64,000 nucleotides of DNA, taken from positions 62,001 to 126,000 of the forward strand of contig JAIXSQ010000009.1 of assembly GCA_027484575.1 (NCBI GenBank), read 5' to 3'. The first letter of the stretch is position 1. Each line of letters opens with the position of its first letter. The translations under genes were made by a program, and so were the position numbers. This stretch comes from Comamonadaceae bacterium (lineage in GTDB: Bacteria; Pseudomonadota; Gammaproteobacteria; Burkholderiales; Burkholderiaceae_C). Shown piece after piece: positions 48,664 through 57,234 of this stretch. The notes beneath the pieces were generated by a model. That model ran no database searches. It was not told the DNA's origin and saw only the letters and a program-made list of their open reading frames with translations.

Positions 48664-51600
48664 TCAGCCCCGGGGCGGGTGCCGCAGGTCCAGCGTGAAC
48701 GGGAACTCGCGGCTGCCCGGCACGTCGATGGTGGCCGGCGGCACCTGCAGCCGGCCCGGCGAGTGGCCCATGCGGAAGAAGCGCGACAAGCGCCGGCTCT
48801 CGGCCTCGTAGGCGTTGACGGGGAAGGTCACGTAGTTGCGCCCGCCCGGGTGCGCCACGTGGTACTGGCAGCCGCCCAGCGAGCGGTCCATCCAGGTGTC
48901 GACCACGTCGAAGGTCAGGGGCGCGTTCACGCCGATGGTGGGGTGCAGCGCCGACGGCGGGTTCCAGGCCCGGTAGCGCACGCCGGCGACGAACTCGCCG
49001 GCGGTGCCGGTGGGCTGCAGCGGCAGGGCGCGGCCGTTGACCGTGACCACGTGCCGGCTCTCGTTCAGCCCGGTGACCTTGACCTCGATGCGCTCGAGCG
49101 AGGAGTCGACGTAGCGCACCGTGCCGCCCACCGCGCCTTCCTCGCCCATCACGTGCCAGGGCTCGAGCGCCGTGCGCAGCGTGAGCTCCAGGCCCGCGGC
49201 CTCGACGCTGCCGATCACCGGGAAGCGGAAGGCGAAGTGCGGCGCGAACCAGGCGCGGTCGAACGCGTAGCCGGCCTCGCGCAGGTCGTCGAGCACGTCG
49301 TGCAGGTCGGCCAGGATGAAGCTGGGCAGCAGCCAGCGGTCGTGCAGCTGGGTGCCCCAGCGCGTGGCCGGCGCCTTGTACGGCGTGCGCCAGAAGCGCG
49401 CCACCAGCGCGCGCAGCAGCAGCTGCTGCACCACGCTCATGCGGGCGTGCGGCGGCATCTCGAAGGCGCGCAGCTCCAGCAGGCCGAGCCGGCCCGCCGA
49501 GGTGTCAGGCGAGTACAGCTTGTCGATGCTGAACTCGCTGCGGTGGGTGTTGCCGGTGACGTCCACCAGGATGTTGCGCAGCGTGCGGTCGACCAGCCAG
49601 GCCGGCATGGACTGGCCGTGCAGCTGGCGGTTGCGCTCGATCTCGCGCAGCGCGATCTCCAGCTCGTACAGCTGGTCGTTGCGCGCCTCGTCGACCCGCG
49701 GCGCCTGGCTGGTGGGGCCGATGAACAGCCCCGAGAACAGGTACGACAGCGACGGGTGGTTGTGCCAGTACAGCAGCAGGCTGGCCAGCAGCTCGGGCTT
49801 GCGCAGGAACGGCGAGTCGGCCGGCGTGGCGCCGCCCAGCACGAAGTGGTTGCCGCCGCCGGTGCCGGTGTGGCGGCCGTCGGTCATGAACTTCTCGGCC
49901 GTCAGCCGGGTCTCGAACGCGGCGCGGTACAGGAACTCAGTGCGCTCGACCAGCTCGGCCCAGCTGGCGGACGGGTGGATGTTCACCTCGATCACGCCGG
50001 GGTCGGGCGTGACCTGCAGCAGCTTCAGGCGCGGGTCGCGCGGCGGCGGGTAGCCCTCGAGCACCACCGGCAGGCGCAGTTCGGCCGCGGTCTGCTCCAC
50101 CGCCGCCAGCAGCGCCAGGTAGTCCTCGAGCCGGGCCAGCGGCGGCATGAACACGTACAGCAGCCCCGACTGGCCCCCGTGCTCGCGCTCGGCCTTCGGG
50201 CCGTTGGCGCGTTGCGGGTCGCGCACCTCGACCACCACGGCGGTGCGGGTGATCCAGTGGGCCGACTCGAAGCGGCCCGGCGCCCGCGTGGCCCCGGCGC
50301 CGGCGGCATGCGAGGGCTCGGCCTGGCCGCGCAGGTTGGCCTGCTCGGGGTCGGTCCGCGCGCCGCCGGCCACCGTGCCGCCTTCGGCCCAGCGGCCATC
50401 CTGGCCCTGCAGACGCAGCTGGGCCGGCTGGGGCAGCGGCGCCCGGGGGTCGAACGGGTCCTGCTGCACCAGGTGCGGGTAGTCGGCCGCGTTCACCCAG
50501 GGCAGGGCGTCCAGCGGCAGCCGGTAGCCCATGGGTGAGTCGCCGGGCACCAGGTACATGCGCTCGTCGCGGAAGAACCAGGGCCCGGTGATCCAGATCG
50601 CGCCGTCCAGGCGGGGCGCGGCGCTGCCGGCCTGCAGCGGCAGCGCGTAGCCCACGACCGCATCGAGCTTCTGCTCGAACACGCGGCGCAGGCGGGCCCG
50701 CTCGAGCTCGTCGTCGAGCCGGGCGTCGAACGGGTCGACGTTGACCGGCAGCCGGCGCTCGCGCCACAGGTAGTAGAAGGTGTCCTCGTAGCCGGGCTGC
50801 ACGTAGCGGTCGGTCACGCCCAGCCGGCGCGCCAGCGTGCGGATGAAGCGCTCGGCGTCCTGGGTGGTGTGCGCGTGCGGCAGGCGCTCGTCGGCGAACA
50901 GCGACGGGTCGTGCCAGCACGGCTGGCCGTCGGCACGCCAGCAGACCGACAGCGCCCAGCGCGGCAGCTGCTCGCCCGGGTACCACTTGCCCTGGCCGAA
51001 GTGCAGGAAGCCGCCGCTGCCGTAGCGCTCGCGCAGCTTGTGCACCAGCTCGGTGGCATAGCCGCGCTTGGTGGGGCCCAGGGCGTCGGTGTTCCATTCG
51101 GCCGCATCGCGGTCGCCGGTCGACACGAAGGTGGGCTCGCCGCCCATGGTCAGGCGCACGTCGCCGGCGATCAGGTCCTGGTCGACCTGCTCGCCCAGGT
51201 CGAGCACGGCCTGCCACTGGTCCTCGGTGTACGGCCTGGTCACCCGCGGCGATTCGTGGATGCGGGTGACCTCCATGCGGTGGCTGAAGGTGACCTCGGC
51301 CTCGTCGAGCACGCCCTCGATCGGCGCGGCGCTGGACGGGCTGGGCGTGCAGGCCACGGGGATGTGGCCCTCGCCGGCGAACAGCCCGCTGGTGGGGTCC
51401 AGGCCGATCCAGCCGGCTCCCGGCAGGTAGACCTCGCACCAGGCGTGCAGGTCGGTGAAGTCGACCTCGGTGCCGCTGGGCCCGTCCAGCGACTTGACGT
51501 CGGGCGCCAGCTGGATCAGGTAGCCCGAGACGAAGCGCGCGGCCAGCCCCAGGTGGCGCAGCAGCTGCACCAGCAGCCAGCCCGAGTCGCGGCAGGAGCC

Positions 51601-52131
51601 CGAGGCCTTGGCCAGCGTCTCCTCGGGCGTCTGCACGCCCGGCTCCATGCGGATCAGGTAGCGCACGTCCTGCTGCAGCTTCTGGTTGATGGCCACCAGG
51701 AAATCGACCGTGGGCCGCTGGGCGCGGTCGATGCCGGCCAGGTAGGCCTCGACGCGGGGCGTCAGCGGCTCGCGCACCAGGTAGGGCGCCAGTTCCTGCG
51801 CGAGCGCCGGCTCGTAGGCGAAGGGGAAGGCTTCGGCGCTGGGCTCGAGGAAGAAGTCGAACGGGTTGTAGACCGCCATCTCCACCACCAGGTCGACCGT
51901 GACCTTGAACTCGGTGGTGGGCTCGGGGAAGACCAGGCGCGCCTGGTAGTTGGCGAAGGGGTCCTGCTGCCAGTTGATGAAGTGCCCGGCGGGCTCGACC
52001 CGCAGCGCATACGAGAGCACCCGGCTCCTGCAGTGCGGCGCGGGCCGCAGGCGGACGACCTGGGGTCCGAGGCGCACCGGACGGTCGTAGGTGTAGTGGG
52101 TGACGTGGTTCAGCGCCGCGTGGATCGACAT
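48664..52131 (-). CDS. Transglutaminase-DUF2126 fusion protein
   Basis: Very large cytoplasmic protein of 1155 aa. Residues 1-300 are a transglutaminase-like domain with C180 (GSCRDSGW), H229 (DLHAWCEV) and D245 (GLDPTSG). The rest is DUF2126, beginning near DVRLTMGGEPTFVSTGDRDA and including WFFRDERMYLVPGDSPMGYRLP, the Gly-rich DGRHTGTGGGNHFVLGG and HRSEFSIDKLYSP. DUF2126 has been proposed to be a permuted glutamine-synthetase-like ligase. It is the first gene of the minus-strand arm, divergent from comEC. Confidence 0.93.
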   Translation of the reverse strand: MSIHAALNHVTHYTYDRPVRLGPQVVRLRPAPHCRSRVLSYALRVEPAGHFINWQQDPFANYQARLVFPEPTTEFKVTVDLVVEMAVYNPFDFFLEPSAEAFPFAYEPALAQELAPYLVREPLTPRVEAYLAGIDRAQRPTVDFLVAINQKLQQDVRYLIRMEPGVQTPEETLAKASGSCRDSGWLLVQLLRHLGLAARFVSGYLIQLAPDVKSLDGPSGTEVDFTDLHAWCEVYLPGAGWIGLDPTSGLFAGEGHIPVACTPSPSSAAPIEGVLDEAEVTFSHRMEVTRIHESPRVTRPYTEDQWQAVLDLGEQVDQDLIAGDVRLTMGGEPTFVSTGDRDAAEWNTDALGPTKRGYATELVHKLRERYGSGGFLHFGQGKWYPGEQLPRWALSVCWRADGQPCWHDPSLFADERLPHAHTTQDAERFIRTLARRLGVTDRYVQPGYEDTFYYLWRERRLPVNVDPFDARLDDELERARLRRVFEQKLDAVVGYALPLQAGSAAPRLDGAIWITGPWFFRDERMYLVPGDSPMGYRLPLDALPWVNAADYPHLVQQDPFDPRAPLPQPAQLRLQGQDGRWAEGGTVAGGARTDPEQANLRGQAEPSHAAGAGATRAPGRFESAHWITRTAVVVEVRDPQRANGPKAEREHGGQSGLLYVFMPPLARLEDYLALLAAVEQTAAELRLPVVLEGYPPPRDPRLKLLQVTPDPGVIEVNIHPSASWAELVERTEFLYRAAFETRLTAEKFMTDGRHTGTGGGNHFVLGGATPADSPFLRKPELLASLLLYWHNHPSLSYLFSGLFIGPTSQAPRVDEARNDQLYELEIALREIERNRQLHGQSMPAWLVDRTLRNILVDVTGNTHRSEFSIDKLYSPDTSAGRLGLLELRAFEMPPHARMSVVQQLLLRALVARFWRTPYKAPATRWGTQLHDRWLLPSFILADLHDVLDDLREAGYAFDRAWFAPHFAFRFPVIGSVEAAGLELTLRTALEPWHVMGEEGAVGGTVRYVDSSLERIEVKVTGLNESRHVVTVNGRALPLQPTGTAGEFVAGVRYRAWNPPSALHPTIGVNAPLTFDVVDTWMDRSLGGCQYHVAHPGGRNYVTFPVNAYEAESRRLSRFFRMGHSPGRLQVPPATIDVPGSREFPFTLDLRHPPRG

Positions 52132-52277
52132 GGTCGGGCATGCTAGCAAGAGACATGCTCGACGGTAGGACGGCGCGGGCGGCATGGACCCGGACGGGCC
52201 GGCGCACGGGGCCTCCTGCGGTCGCACGAGGGTGCAAGTCCTGATGCCGGGCGGGGCGCGTGCCGCGTTGCAGCGGC

Positions 52278-54728
52278 ATGGACCGAGCGCCTTCCGCCCC
52301 GATCGGGCCGTGGCCCCTGGCTGCCTTCGTCGCCGGCACCGCGGGCCAACTGCAGCAGCCGCAGCTGTGGCCTGCGGACGCCTACGGGCTGGTGGCGGTG
52401 GCGGGGCTGCTCGTGCTGCTGGCCGCCGCGTGGCTGGCGCGCCTGCCCCTGCGGGCGCGCGGCCCCCGGGCCGCGGCCTGGGCCCGGGCCGCGCTGCTGG
52501 CGCTGGCCCTGGCGGGGCTGGGCTTCGCCCTGGCCGGCGGGCGCGCGGTGCTGCGCGCCGCAGACCGGCTCGATCCGGCGCTGGACGGCCGCGACCTGCG
52601 CGTGGTCGGCACCGTGGCGGCGATGCCGCAGCGCCATCCCCTGGGCTGGCGCCTGCAGCTGGCCGTCGAGGCGGCGCACCGGGCCGATGGCCAGCCGGTG
52701 CGGCTGCCGCAGCGGCTGGCGCTGGCCTGGTTCGGCGGCGCGGACGCGGCCGACGCGGGCGCCGCCGAGGGGCAGGGCGTGGCACCGCGGGTGCAGGCCG
52801 GGCAGCGCTGGCAGGTGACGGTGCGGGTGCGCGTGCCGCACGGGCTGCGCAACCCGCACGGGCAGGACCAGGAGCTGTGGCTGTGGGAGCAGGGCCTGGG
52901 GGGCACCGGGACGGTGCGCGCAGGACCGGCCGATGCGCCGCCGCGCCTGCTGGCCGCCACCGCGGCCTGGCCGCTGGAGCAGGCCCGCCAGCGGGTGCGC
53001 GACGCCATCCTGGCGCAGGTGGCCGACCCGCGGGCCGCCGGCGTGCTGGCGGCGCTGGTGGTCGGCGACCAGGCGGCGATCGGCCGCGCCGACTGGGACC
53101 TGTTCCGCGCCACGGGCGTGGCGCACCTGATGTCCATCTCGGGCCTGCACGTGACCATGTTCGCCTGGCTGGCGGCGCGGCTGGTGGGCCTGGGCTGGCG
53201 GCGCAGCCGGCGCCTGTGCCTGGCCTGGCCGGCGCCCCAGGCGGCCCTGGCCGGCGGGCTGGTGCTGGCCACCGGCTACGCGCTGTTCAGCGGCTGGGGC
53301 GTGCCGGCCCAGCGCACGCTGCTGATGCTGGCGCTGGTCGCGCTGCTGCGGGCCGCCGGCCGCCACTGGCCCTGGCCCCTGGTCTGGCTGGCGGCCTGCG
53401 CGCTGGTGGTGGCGGCCGACCCCTGGGCGCTGCTGCAGCCCGGGTTCTGGCTCAGCTTCGTCGCCGTCGGCGTGCTGTTCGCCAGCGACCCCGGCACGCC
53501 GCGCCCAGCGTCCGGCCCCGGCTGGCGCGACCGGGCGCTGGGCCTGCTGCGCGAGCAACTGCTGCTGACCGTGGCCCTGGCGCCGCTGACGCTGCTGCTG
53601 TTCGGGCAGGTGGCCGTGGCCGGGCTGGCCGCCAACCTGCTGGCGATCCCGTGGGTCACGCTGGTGGTCACGCCGCTGGCGCTGGCGGGCGTGGCCTGGG
53701 CCCCGGTGTGGGAGCTGGCCGCCGTCGCGGTGCAGGCCTTGGTGGCCGTGCTGGCCCCGCTGGCGTCGTGGCCGGCGGCGGTGTGGACCAGCGCGGCCCC
53801 GCCGCTGTGGGCGGGCGCGGCGGGCGTGGCTGGCGGGCTGCTGCTGGTGCTGCCCGTGGCGCCCGCGCTGCGGGGCCTGGGCCTGCCGCTGCTGCTGCCG
53901 GTGCTGCTCTGGCAGGCGCCACGGCCGCCGCCCGGGGCCTTCGAGTTGCTGGCGGCCGACGTGGGGCAGGGCAGCGCGGTGCTGGTGCGCACGGCCGGCC
54001 ACACCCTGGTCTACGACGCCGGCCCGCGCTGGAGCGGCGACAGCGACGCCGGCCAGCGCGTGCTGGTGCCCTTGCTGCGCGCGCTCGGCGAGCGGGTGGA
54101 CACCCTGGTCCTCAGCCATGCCGACACCGACCACACCGGCGGGGCCCAGGCGGTGCTCGCCCAGCAGCCGCAGGCCGGGTTGCTGCACGGGCTGGAGGCC
54201 GGCCACCCGCTGCTGGCCGGCCGGGCCGCGCTGCCCTGCGCCGCCGGCCAGCGCTGGACCTGGGACGGGGTGGCCTTCGAGGTGCTGCATCCGGCGCCGG
54301 TGGACCTGTGGCCCGGCATGCGGCCGAACGGGCGCAGCTGCGTGCTGCGGGTGTCCGACGGGCGACAGGCCGCGCTGCTGGCCGGCGACATCGAGCTGCC
54401 GCAGGAGGTGGCCCTGCTGGCGCGCGGCGCCTCGCTGCAAGCGCAGGTGGTGCTGGTGGCGCACCACGGCAGCCGCACCAGCTCGGCCCCCGCCTTCGTC
54501 GCGGCCACGCAGGCGCAGTGGGCGCTGGTGCAGGCCGGGCGCGCCAACCGCTACGGGCATCCGGCGCCCGCCGTGGTGGCGCGCTGGGAGGCGGCCGGCG
54601 CCCGGGTGGTGCGCAGCGACGGCTGCGGGGCGGCCTGGTGGTCGTCGGCCACGCCGCAGGCGCTGCGCTGCGAGCGCGAGGCCGTGCGCCGCTACTGGCA
54701 CTTTCGCGCGGTGCCGGCTGTCAACTGA
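52278..54728 (+). CDS. comEC: DNA internalization protein ComEC/Rec2
   Basis: Polytopic membrane channel for single-stranded DNA in natural transformation, 816 aa. An N-terminal DUF4131 domain (GRDLRVVGTVAAMPQRHPLGWRLQL) precedes the competence membrane domain with HLMSISGLHVTMFAW. The C-terminal MBL-fold nuclease domain has LLAADVGQGSAVLVRT, LSHADTDHTGG and VAHHGSRTSS. ATG at 52278 is used; GTG at 52260 is possible. It is divergent from the DUF2126 gene and only 47 nt before the stand-alone ATP-grasp gene. Confidence 0.92.
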   Translation: MDRAPSAPIGPWPLAAFVAGTAGQLQQPQLWPADAYGLVAVAGLLVLLAAAWLARLPLRARGPRAAAWARAALLALALAGLGFALAGGRAVLRAADRLDPALDGRDLRVVGTVAAMPQRHPLGWRLQLAVEAAHRADGQPVRLPQRLALAWFGGADAADAGAAEGQGVAPRVQAGQRWQVTVRVRVPHGLRNPHGQDQELWLWEQGLGGTGTVRAGPADAPPRLLAATAAWPLEQARQRVRDAILAQVADPRAAGVLAALVVGDQAAIGRADWDLFRATGVAHLMSISGLHVTMFAWLAARLVGLGWRRSRRLCLAWPAPQAALAGGLVLATGYALFSGWGVPAQRTLLMLALVALLRAAGRHWPWPLVWLAACALVVAADPWALLQPGFWLSFVAVGVLFASDPGTPRPASGPGWRDRALGLLREQLLLTVALAPLTLLLFGQVAVAGLAANLLAIPWVTLVVTPLALAGVAWAPVWELAAVAVQALVAVLAPLASWPAAVWTSAAPPLWAGAAGVAGGLLLVLPVAPALRGLGLPLLLPVLLWQAPRPPPGAFELLAADVGQGSAVLVRTAGHTLVYDAGPRWSGDSDAGQRVLVPLLRALGERVDTLVLSHADTDHTGGAQAVLAQQPQAGLLHGLEAGHPLLAGRAALPCAAGQRWTWDGVAFEVLHPAPVDLWPGMRPNGRSCVLRVSDGRQAALLAGDIELPQEVALLARGASLQAQVVLVAHHGSRTSSAPAFVAATQAQWALVQAGRANRYGHPAPAVVARWEAAGARVVRSDGCGAAWWSSATPQALRCEREAVRRYWHFRAVPAVN

Positions 54729-54775
54729 TCAAGGCCCGCATCTTGCTATCCTGCGGTCAGAGCGAGACAGCCCCC

Positions 54776-56272
54776 ATGCAAACCTTCGACGAGATGTTCC
54801 GGCAGCTGCCCGACGGCGGCGCGATCACCCTGCAGGCGCAGGCCATGGGCGGGATGGCCCAGGGCCAGGTGCAGGGGGTGCGCGCGCACTACGAGCGCTA
54901 CGCCGCCTGGCTGGCGCGCCAGCCGCAGCCGGTGATGCAGGCCCGCCGCGACGAGGCCGAGATGATCTTCAGGCGGGTGGGCATCACCTTCGCCGTCTAC
55001 GGCGCCAAGGACGAGGACGGCGCCGGCACCGAGCGGCTGATCCCGTTCGACCTGATCCCGCGCATCATCCCGGCCGACGAATGGGCCCGGATGGAGCGCG
55101 GGCTGGTGCAGCGGGTGACGGCGCTCAACCGCTTCCTGCACGACGTCTACCACGACCAGGAGATCCTCAAGGCCGGCGTGATCCCGGCCGACCAGGTGCT
55201 GCGCAACGCGCAGTACCGGCCGCAGATGCGGGGCGTGGACCTGCCCAACCAGGTCTATTCGCACATCGCCGGCATCGACATCGTGCGCGCGCCCGACGCC
55301 GACGGCCAGGGCGAGTACTACGTGCTCGAGGACAACCTGCGGGTGCCCAGCGGCGTGAGCTACATGCTCGAGGACCGCAAGATGATGATGCGGCTGTTCC
55401 CCGACCTGTTCAGCCAGCACCGCATCGCGCCCGTGGCGCACTACCCCGACCTGCTGCTGGAGACGCTGCGCGCCAGCGCGCAGCCCGGCGCGCCCGATCC
55501 CACCGTGGTGGTGCTGACCCCCGGCATGTACAACAGCGCCTACTTCGAGCACGCCTTCCTGGCGCAGCAGATGGGCGTGGAACTGGTCGAGGGCCAGGAC
55601 CTGTTCGTCAAAGACCGCTACGTCTACATGCGCACCACGCGCGGCCCGCGCCGGGTCGACGTGATCTACCGCCGCATCGACGACGACTTCCTGGACCCGC
55701 TGGTGTTCCGGCCCGACTCGACCCTGGGCTGCCCGGGCCTGCTGGATGCCTACCGCGCCGGCAACGTCAACCTGTGCACCGCCATCGGCACCGGGGTGGC
55801 CGACGACAAGTCGATCTATCCCTACGTGCCGAAGATGATCGAGTTCTACCTGGGCGAGAAGCCGATCCTGTCGAACGTGCCCACGTACATGTGCCGCGAC
55901 CCCGGGGACCTGCAGTACGTGCTGGCGCACCTGCCCGAGCTGGTGGTCAAGGAGGTGCACGGCGCCGGCGGCTACGGCATGCTGGTCGGCCCGGCCGCCA
56001 CCCGGGACGAGATCGAGGCCTTCCGCCGGGCGCTGCTGGCCAACCCGGGCGGCTACATCGCGCAGCCCACGCTCAGCCTGTCGACCTGCCCGACCTACAC
56101 CGACAGCGGCATCGCGCCGCGCCACATCGACCTGCGGCCGTTCGTGCTCTCGGGCAAGACCGTGCAGATGGTCCCGGGCGGGCTGACGCGCGTGGCGCTC
56201 AAGGCCGGCTCGCTGGTCGTCAATTCGTCCCAGGGTGGCGGCACCAAGGACACGTGGATCCTGGAGGCATGA
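54776..56272 (+). CDS. Circularly permuted type 2 ATP-grasp protein (stand-alone)
   Basis: Cytoplasmic COG2308-type ligase of 498 aa. The nucleotide- and metal-binding features are visible: E185-D186-N187 followed by PSG (VLEDNLRVPSG), VLTPGMYNSAYFEHAFLA, RRIDDDFLDP and K392 in VVKEVHGAGGYGMLVGP. It probably ligates a carboxylate to an amine on a peptide substrate. A TGCTATCCT -10-like sequence lies just upstream at about 54745. Its stop codon overlaps the alpha-E gene (ATGA). It pairs with the alpha-E protein as the unfused version of the system. Confidence 0.92.
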   Translation: MQTFDEMFRQLPDGGAITLQAQAMGGMAQGQVQGVRAHYERYAAWLARQPQPVMQARRDEAEMIFRRVGITFAVYGAKDEDGAGTERLIPFDLIPRIIPADEWARMERGLVQRVTALNRFLHDVYHDQEILKAGVIPADQVLRNAQYRPQMRGVDLPNQVYSHIAGIDIVRAPDADGQGEYYVLEDNLRVPSGVSYMLEDRKMMMRLFPDLFSQHRIAPVAHYPDLLLETLRASAQPGAPDPTVVVLTPGMYNSAYFEHAFLAQQMGVELVEGQDLFVKDRYVYMRTTRGPRRVDVIYRRIDDDFLDPLVFRPDSTLGCPGLLDAYRAGNVNLCTAIGTGVADDKSIYPYVPKMIEFYLGEKPILSNVPTYMCRDPGDLQYVLAHLPELVVKEVHGAGGYGMLVGPAATRDEIEAFRRALLANPGGYIAQPTLSLSTCPTYTDSGIAPRHIDLRPFVLSGKTVQMVPGGLTRVALKAGSLVVNSSQGGGTKDTWILEA

Positions 56273-57234
56273 CCATGCTGTCGCGCACCGCCGATCACCT
56301 CTATTGGATGTCCAGGTACACCGAGCGGGCGGAAAACACCGCCCGCATGCTGGACGTCAACTACCAGACCTCGCTGCTGCCGCAGTCGGCCGCGGTCGCT
56401 CAGCTGGGCTGGCACGGCATGCTGTCCATCAGCGAGCTGGTGCCGTCCTACACCGCCAAGCACGGCGAGGTCGAGGCCGGCCGTATCATGGAGTTCATGG
56501 TCAAGGACGAGGCCAATCCCTCGTCGATCGTGGCCTGCCTGCGCGCCGCGCGCGAGAACGCCCGCGCCGTGCGCGGCTCCCTCACCACCGAGGCCTGGGA
56601 GACGCAGAACCAGACCTGGCTGGAGCTGAACCGCATGCTGCGCAGCGGCGAGTTCGAGCGCGACCCGGGCCAGTTCTTCGAGTGGGTGAAGTTCCGCTCG
56701 CACCTGTCGCGCGGCGTGACCGTGGGCACGATGCTGATGGACGAGGCGCTGTACTTCATGCGCCTGGGCACCTTCCTGGAGCGGGCCGACAACACCGCGC
56801 GCCTGGTCGACGTGAAGTTCCACGCGGTGCAGAGCGACTTCTTCGGCGCCGCCACCGCCCAGGACCAGGAGTACGACTTCTACCACTGGAGCGCGATCCT
56901 GCGCTCGGTCAGCGGCTTCGAGGTCTACCGCAAGGTCTACCGCGACGTGATCAAGCCCGAGCGGGTGGCCGAGCTGCTGATCCTGCGGCCCGACATGCCG
57001 CGCTCGCTGCATGCCTGCCTCAACGAGGTGGTGGCCAACCTGGCCCTGGTGGGCAACGACCAGTCCTCCGAGACGCTGCGCCGCGCCGGCAGGCTGCGCG
57101 CCGAGCTGCAGTACGGCAGCATCGACGAGATCCTGGCCACCGGCCTGCACGCGTTCCTCACCCAGTTCCTCGACCGCGTGAACGAGCTGGGTTCGCGCAT
57201 CAGCCGCGACTTCCTGGTCCCCGCCACGCTCTGA
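56269..57234 (+). CDS. Alpha-E domain protein
   Basis: All-helical COG2307/DUF403 protein of 321 aa. It opens LSRTADHLYWMSRYTERAENTARMLD, the same RYTER-ENTAR motif as the fused copy, and has AREN-ARAVRGSLTTE and FLERADNTARLVDVKFH repeats of the motif. The domain always accompanies permuted ATP-grasp ligases and is probably a partner or carrier. It overlaps the ATP-grasp gene at its start, and its stop codon overlaps the TPR gene. Confidence 0.92.
   Translation: MTMLSRTADHLYWMSRYTERAENTARMLDVNYQTSLLPQSAAVAQLGWHGMLSISELVPSYTAKHGEVEAGRIMEFMVKDEANPSSIVACLRAARENARAVRGSLTTEAWETQNQTWLELNRMLRSGEFERDPGQFFEWVKFRSHLSRGVTVGTMLMDEALYFMRLGTFLERADNTARLVDVKFHAVQSDFFGAATAQDQEYDFYHWSAILRSVSGFEVYRKVYRDVIKPERVAELLILRPDMPRSLHACLNEVVANLALVGNDQSSETLRRAGRLRAELQYGSIDEILATGLHAFLTQFLDRVNELGSRISRDFLVPATL

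Noticed and set aside
52143..54701. Minus-strand frame of about 850 codons opposite comEC
   Set aside because: The sequence is low-complexity (Gln, Arg, Gly, His) with no domain, and comEC on the plus strand has all its motifs.
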